A stretch of 64,000 nucleotides of DNA from Arthrobacter woluwensis (GTDB lineage Bacteria > Actinomycetota > Actinomycetes > Actinomycetales > Micrococcaceae), in assembly GCF_900105345.1 (NCBI RefSeq), contig NZ_FNSN01000003.1:868001-932000 (forward strand), in the 5' to 3' direction. The notes under the pieces were generated by a model. That model saw only the letters and a program-made list of their open reading frames with translations, was not told the origin of the DNA and searched no databases. The translations under genes and the position numbers were made by a program. Shown one piece after another: positions 60,199 through 64,000 of this stretch. Every line of letters begins with the position of its first letter. The stretch's first letter is position 1.

Positions 60199-61674
60199 AT
60201 GAAATCCAGTCTGCGCCGCATCGGCGCGCCCACTTTCTCGCTGGCGGCCGGGGTCGCCGCCCTCCTTGCCGCAGGAGCTCTCGCGGTCCAGAGCGCACCG
60301 GCCGCCGTGGCCGCCGCGGTGAACTGCATCCAGACGCTGCCGGGCATCGACGCGAACCCCGCGCCCGAAGGCTATGACAACCGCCCGAACCTCTTCGTCA
60401 AGGGCGGCTTCACGGTCGTCCAGAACGCCGCGGAGATGGAAGGCAAGGCCGTCGTGCTCGGCGACGCGTCCGTGACCAAGGCGAGCGGCATCTACAACGT
60501 CGGCACCGCGGGCGTCGGCTCCGGCCTGTGGCCGCAGCCGGGCACGGATCACCTGGTGGTCGGCGGCTCGCTGAGCGCGAACTCCGGCGTGACGGTCGAC
60601 GTCGGGGCCAACAACACCCCAGGTGGCGGCGCGGTCTCCGCCGGTGGCGACGTGACCGTGGCGAAGCTCAGCACCAACGGCGGCAAGGTCACCACCAACG
60701 ACTCCTCCGCCGCGGACGCCTACCGTGACCTTCCGGCGCGCATCCAGACGACGTCGGCCTCCTACGCGGCGCTGCCCGCCACCGGCATCGTCTCCGTGAC
60801 CGGCTGGGGCATCGACCTGGTGGGCGACGGCACCTCCGCGACCCAGGTGTTCACCCTGGACGGCAAGGCTCTGGGCGCCGCGGTGCGGTCCCTCGAGGTC
60901 AAGAACGTGCCGGCGACATCGCGCATGATCATCAACGTCACCGGTGGTCCGCAGGTGACTCTGGGCCTGAACGCCCTCCTGCTCAACGGCGTCCCCGTGC
61001 CGATCAGCGACTCCACGTTCGGCGAGCTCGCCGGTCACATGCTGTGGAACTACACCGAGGCGCAGGATGTCCACGTGACGGGATCGGCCCAGGTCCCCGG
61101 CTCGATGCTGGTCCCGAGCGAGGCCGGCACCACGACCATCGACGTGCCCGGCTACAACGGCCGCGTCTACGTGAACGGCGATTTCGTCCACGGCGGCAGC
61201 GGCTCCGAGGTGCACGCCTACCCGTTCCCGGATGAGCTGACCACGTGCACCGTCGACCCGACTCCGCAGCCGACGACGACCTCCCCGGTCCCGACCGAGA
61301 CCGCCACGTCTCCGGTCCCGACGGAGACGGCTACGTCTCCGGTCCCGACGGAGACGGCTACGTCTCCGGTCCCGACCGAGACCGCCACGTCTCCGGTCCC
61401 GACGGAGACCGCCACGTCCCCGGTCCCGACCGAGACGAGCACATCCGCCCCGGCCACCTCCGCCCCCGCGACCAGCACGGCTCCCGTGGCCACGCCGTCG
61501 TCGTCGACGAGCGCTCCCGTGAACGGGTCCGCGACGCCGACCGCCGGCGGCAGCGGTGACCTCGCCGTCACCGGCGCCTCCTCGGCGCTGCTGCCCACCG
61601 CGCTCGCCGCGTTCGGATTCCTGGTGATCGGCGCCGTGACCCTGCTGACCGTGCGAGGCCGCGGACGGCACTGA
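60199..61674 (+). CDS. choice-of-anchor A surface protein with LAVTG sorting signal
   Basis: A 491-residue cell-wall protein. Signal peptide: KSSLRRIGAPTFSLAAGVAA to about residue 40. The choice-of-anchor A domain spans about 50-350 (FVKGGFTVVQNAAEMEGKAV, LVVGGSLSANSG, HMLWNYTEAQDVHVTGSAQ, PGSMLVPSE, GRVYVNGDFVHGGSGSEVH). Six copies of TSPVPTETA and a Thr/Ser/Pro-rich stalk follow. The end is LAVTGASSALLPTALAAFGF and a basic tail: an LAXTG motif of the kind cut by sortase E. The start may also be ATG 60136; ATG 60199 gives a standard signal peptide. Confidence 0.88.
   Translation: MKSSLRRIGAPTFSLAAGVAALLAAGALAVQSAPAAVAAAVNCIQTLPGIDANPAPEGYDNRPNLFVKGGFTVVQNAAEMEGKAVVLGDASVTKASGIYNVGTAGVGSGLWPQPGTDHLVVGGSLSANSGVTVDVGANNTPGGGAVSAGGDVTVAKLSTNGGKVTTNDSSAADAYRDLPARIQTTSASYAALPATGIVSVTGWGIDLVGDGTSATQVFTLDGKALGAAVRSLEVKNVPATSRMIINVTGGPQVTLGLNALLLNGVPVPISDSTFGELAGHMLWNYTEAQDVHVTGSAQVPGSMLVPSEAGTTTIDVPGYNGRVYVNGDFVHGGSGSEVHAYPFPDELTTCTVDPTPQPTTTSPVPTETATSPVPTETATSPVPTETATSPVPTETATSPVPTETATSPVPTETSTSAPATSAPATSTAPVATPSSSTSAPVNGSATPTAGGSGDLAVTGASSALLPTALAAFGFLVIGAVTLLTVRGRGRH
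61279..61440 (+). repeat. six tandem 27-bp repeats coding TSPVPTETA
   Basis: Six direct 27-bp units; the codons differ slightly between units (ACC/ACG, GAG ACC/GAG ACG), and units 2-3 are nearly identical, consistent with slippage or recent duplication. The copy number is likely to vary between strains. They form the stalk of the surface protein. Confidence 0.9.
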
Positions 61675-61706
61675 TCCCCGGCCTCGTGACCGCGGGGCAC
61701 CAGCCC

Positions 61707-61747
61707 GAAATCCCTCGTCCGGCGACCAGCGCCGGGCGGGGGATTTC
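61707..61747 (+). terminator. terminator of the surface protein gene
   Basis: GAAATCCC (61707-61714) pairs with GGGATTTC (61740-61747), and CCGGCG inside with CGCCGG. It is about 33 nt after the stop. No T-run. Confidence 0.6.
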
Positions 61748-61784
61748 CGCGTTTCCGGGCCTGGAACCCGACATCTGACTCTGA

Positions 61785-61801
61785 AACATTCGTCAAATGT
61801 T
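61785..61801. promoter_or_regulatory. inverted repeat upstream of the amino acid permease
   Basis: AACATT-CGTCA-AATGTT, 6-bp perfect arms, 144 bp before the permease start. Possible operator. Confidence 0.35.
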
Positions 61802-61890
61802 GGAAACTGCGGGAATCGGCCTGCCCAGCTGTCGAAGTCCGGCGAATATCCTCCCACGTGCAGGCCATCCCATCATTGTGATGTGCGACT

Positions 61891-61900
61891 CAAGCGCTTG
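61891..61900. promoter_or_regulatory. LacI-like palindrome upstream of the permease
   Basis: CAAGCGCTTG, a perfect palindrome with the central CG of LacI-family operators, flanked by GACT and AGTC. It is about 30 bp upstream of the permease -10 box (TACACT, 61931-61936). Confidence 0.45.
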
Positions 61901-61930
61901 TTAGTCAAATCACGTTCGGTGAAGGGTCCG

Positions 61931-61936
61931 TACACT
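61931..61936 (+). promoter_or_regulatory. -10 box of the permease gene
   Basis: TACACT with an 8-nt gap to GTG 61945; leaderless or nearly so. Confidence 0.4.
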
Positions 61937-61944
61937 TGTCTACC

Positions 61945-63417
61945 GTGTCAGATACAACGCAGCAGGAGCGCACCGAGGGCCAGGCCAACAGGCAGGGTTC
62001 CAGCGCCGCAGACAGCACCACTCTCAGCGCCGAGGGTTACAGCAAGTCCCTGAGCCGCCGTCACGTGACCATGATCGCCATGGGCGGGGCCATCGGCGTC
62101 GGACTCTTCATGGGAGCCGGCGGGCGTCTTGCCTCCACCGGCCCGGCTTTGATCTTCTCCTACGCCATCGCCGGCGTGATCGCCTACTTCCTCATGCGGG
62201 CCCTGGGCGAGCTCATCATGTACCGCCAGACGTCCGGATCCTTCGTGTCCTACGCGGGTGAGCTCTTCGGCTCCAAGGGCGCGTTCCTCTCCGGCTGGAT
62301 GTACTTCCTGAACTGGGGCATGACCGGCATCGCCGAACTGATCGCCATCGGCCTCTACTTCCAGTACTTCTTCCCGAACGTCCCGGTGGAGGTCTCCGCC
62401 ATCGCGGCGCTCGTGCTCCTGGTGGCTGTGAACCTCCTCTCGGTCAAGGCCTTCGGCGAGTTCGAGTTCTGGGCCTCCGTCCTGAAGGTCGGCGCCATCC
62501 TGATCTTCCTCGTGGTCGGCACCGTGCTGGTCGTCATGAACGCCCAGGTTGGCCCGTCCCACGCGAGCCCGGCCAACCTCTTCGCGGGCGACGGCGGCAT
62601 GTTCCCGCACGGTGTCCTGGTCATGGTCCTCGTGCTCAACGCGGTCATCTTCGCCTACAACGCCATCGAACTGGTCGGCATCACCGCCGGCGAGATGGAG
62701 AATCCGGCCCGCGAGGTGCCCAAGGCGATCCGCGCCGTCGTGATCCGCATCGTGGTCTTCTACGTCGGTTCCGTGACCCTGCTGGCGATGCTCCTCCCGA
62801 GCGACCAGTACAAGGCCGGCACCAGCCCCTTCGTCACCGTGTTCGGCCAGATGGGCCTGCCGTGGATGGGCGATGTCATGAACTTCATCGTCATCACCGC
62901 GGCACTGTCCTCCTGCAACTCCGGCCTGTACTCGATCGGCCGCATCTTCCGCACCATGGCCAACAACGGGCACGCCCCGAAGTGGCTCACCAAGATGTCC
63001 TCGCGGCACATCCCGTTCGCGGCCATCCTGGCGATCGGCGCCTTCTACCTGGTCGGCATCATCCTGAACGTCTGGCTCGGCGGCTCCCACGCCTTCGACC
63101 TGGCGCTCAACACCGCGTCGATCGGCGTGATCTTCACCTGGGGCTCGATCTTCGCCTGTCAGATCATGCTGCGGAAGAAGAAGGGCAAGGTGTCCAGCCT
63201 CCCGATGCCGGGCTCCCCGTGGACCAGCTGGGCCGGTCTGGTGGCGCTTCTGGTGATCACCGTGCTGATCGGCTTCGACACCTCCAAGGGCTCGGACGGC
63301 AGCGTGTTCTACCTCGGCGCCTGGACCCTCGCGACCGTGCCGCTCTTCGCGCTGCTCCTGTGGCTCGGCTGGCTCAAGGTGCGGAACAACAAGCCGAAGA
63401 GCGAACTCTTCAGCTGA
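61945..63417 (+). CDS. amino acid permease (APC family, AnsP/CycA-like)
   Basis: A 490-residue amino acid-proton symporter with twelve helices. The start region SLSRRHVTMIAMGGAIGVGLFMGAG is the family motif; then FLMRALGELIMYRQTSGSFVSYA, FAYNAIELVGITAGEMENPAREVPKAI and NSGLYSIGRIFRTMANNGHAPKWL. These patterns fit the AnsP/CycA/GabP branch, so asparagine, D-serine/glycine or GABA are possible substrates. Start GTG 61945 preferred over TTG 61936. Upstream palindromes suggest regulation. Confidence 0.9.
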   Translation: MSDTTQQERTEGQANRQGSSAADSTTLSAEGYSKSLSRRHVTMIAMGGAIGVGLFMGAGGRLASTGPALIFSYAIAGVIAYFLMRALGELIMYRQTSGSFVSYAGELFGSKGAFLSGWMYFLNWGMTGIAELIAIGLYFQYFFPNVPVEVSAIAALVLLVAVNLLSVKAFGEFEFWASVLKVGAILIFLVVGTVLVVMNAQVGPSHASPANLFAGDGGMFPHGVLVMVLVLNAVIFAYNAIELVGITAGEMENPAREVPKAIRAVVIRIVVFYVGSVTLLAMLLPSDQYKAGTSPFVTVFGQMGLPWMGDVMNFIVITAALSSCNSGLYSIGRIFRTMANNGHAPKWLTKMSSRHIPFAAILAIGAFYLVGIILNVWLGGSHAFDLALNTASIGVIFTWGSIFACQIMLRKKKGKVSSLPMPGSPWTSWAGLVALLVITVLIGFDTSKGSDGSVFYLGAWTLATVPLFALLLWLGWLKVRNNKPKSELFS

Positions 63418-63468
63418 CCGCCCGCCGGCTGCCGGGGCCCTCGGTCCCGGCCCGGACGGACTGAGCGC

Positions 63469-63511
63469 ACGACGGCGGCGCCTCCCCACCGTGGGGAGGC
63501 GCCGCCGTCGT
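63469..63511 (+). terminator. terminator of the permease gene
   Basis: Arms 63469-63487 and 63493-63511 (core GACGGCGGCGCCTCCCC) pair perfectly over 19 bp with a 5-nt loop, then CGTTT. Confidence 0.85.
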
Positions 63512-63593
63512 CGTTTCCGGAGCCCTGCCACCGCAGATGAACGCTGGGTGAACCCCTTGGAATCCGGGCCATCCGGACCGCAGAATGGTCCTC

Positions 63594-64000
63594 GTGCAAA
63601 AAATCGATCCCGTGACCCTGCACGGGAAATACGTCACCCTGGAACCCCTGAGCCGGGACCACGAAGCCGGGCTGGTCGAGGCCGTCCACGACGGCGAGCT
63701 GTGGAACCTCTGGTACACCTCCGTGCCGCGCCCGGAGGCCATGGCGGCCGAGATCGACCGCCGCCTGGCATTGCAGGAGACGGGCAGCATGCTGCCGTTC
63801 ACGGCTGTCTCCAATGCCACCGGAGAGGTGCTCGGGATGACGAGTTTCATGAACATCGACCATGCCCTGCCCCGGCTGGAGATCGGTTCGACGTGGAATC
63901 GCCGCTCGGCGCATGGCACCGGCACGAATGCCGATTCCAAGTACCTGCTGCTGCGGCACGCCTTCGAGACGGTGGGCTGCGTGGCCGTGGAGTTCCGGAC
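63594..64000 (+). CDS. GNAT-family acetyltransferase, N-terminal part
   Basis: The gene runs off the right edge. VTLHGKYVTLEPLSRDHEAGLVEAV followed by LPFTAVSNATGEVLGMTSFMNID and LEIGSTWNRRSAHGTGTN matches the RimJ/RimL-type (acetyltransferase 3) group that acetylates N-termini of ribosomal proteins or small amines. The C-terminal acetyl-CoA part begins at NADSKYLLLRHAFETVG. Start is GTG 63594 (7 nt after a CAGAAT box) or ATG 63585. It is 82 nt after the permease terminator. Confidence 0.8.
   Translation, partial: MQKIDPVTLHGKYVTLEPLSRDHEAGLVEAVHDGELWNLWYTSVPRPEAMAAEIDRRLALQETGSMLPFTAVSNATGEVLGMTSFMNIDHALPRLEIGSTWNRRSAHGTGTNADSKYLLLRHAFETVGCVAVEFR

Overview
The window is high-GC DNA from an actinobacterium, most likely Arthrobacter sensu lato or another Micrococcaceae. 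Evidence: GTG starts are common; there is a DUF4244 (Flp-like) Tad pilus locus convergent with a DEAH helicase, a tiny bS22-type basic protein downstream of an excisionase-like HTH gene, an actinobacterial TopA without zinc fingers, a ResA-CcdA-ResB-CcsB cytochrome c system next to menaquinone genes, and many apparently leaderless genes (TANNNT box 6-8 nt before ATG/GTG). It reads as ordinary chromosome: no phage, IS element, CRISPR array, tRNA or rRNA was seen.

Layout. 1-6 kb: start of an ABC ATPase, acsA, a large low-complexity membrane protein, then nth and a Nudix CoA pyrophosphatase-like gene overlapping by 4 nt. 6-16 kb: a family A DNA polymerase-like gene, the Tad operon (CpaE-like/Ssd, TadA, TadB, TadC, Flp, TadE, TadG-like, joined mostly by 4-nt overlaps), the convergent helicase and a GNAT gene. 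16-22 kb: trhO, a lipoprotein, a TMEM175-type channel, an NCS1 permease with a SnoaL-like partner, a large methyltransferase. 22-27.5 kb: ArsR-like regulator, topA, Ppx/GppA phosphatase, TIM-barrel protein. 27.6-31.5 kb: copper module (CsoR-type operator, copZ, CPH-type ATPase, DUF6153 protein, DUF305 lipoprotein). 31.5-32.2 kb: a 727-bp non-coding region with two tandem copies of one structured element. 32.2-37.5 kb: proC, ktrA/ktrB, acuC, ArsR-like regulator. 37.5-41.3 kb: sulfate ABC transporter. 41.5-44 kb: aroG behind an aromatic leader peptide, HTH gene, bS22, and a 530-bp region of nested inverted repeats. 44-50.6 kb: HAD, glutaredoxin-like, rex, HAD plus GntR pair, three paralogous membrane proteins, yceI. 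50.8-60 kb: histidine phosphatase, resA-ccdA-resB-ccsB, PLDc_N and DUF4229 proteins, menB-menE-menA. 60-64 kb: sortase-anchored choice-of-anchor A protein, amino acid permease, start of a GNAT gene.

How the parts work together. cytochrome c maturation, menaquinone synthesis and the NADH sensor Rex point to aerobic respiration. The copper operon appears controlled by an operator inside its promoter spacer, aroG by ribosome-mediated attenuation on Trp/Tyr/Phe codons, and one HAD gene by the neighbouring GntR through a perfect palindrome. The most unusual material is non-coding: the tandem structured element at 31.58-31.99 kb, the aroG leader, the paired inverted elements at 43.58-44.01 kb with a shared core but different arms, and a family of long intergenic palindromes. 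All statements come from reading the sequence; no database search or folding program was run.
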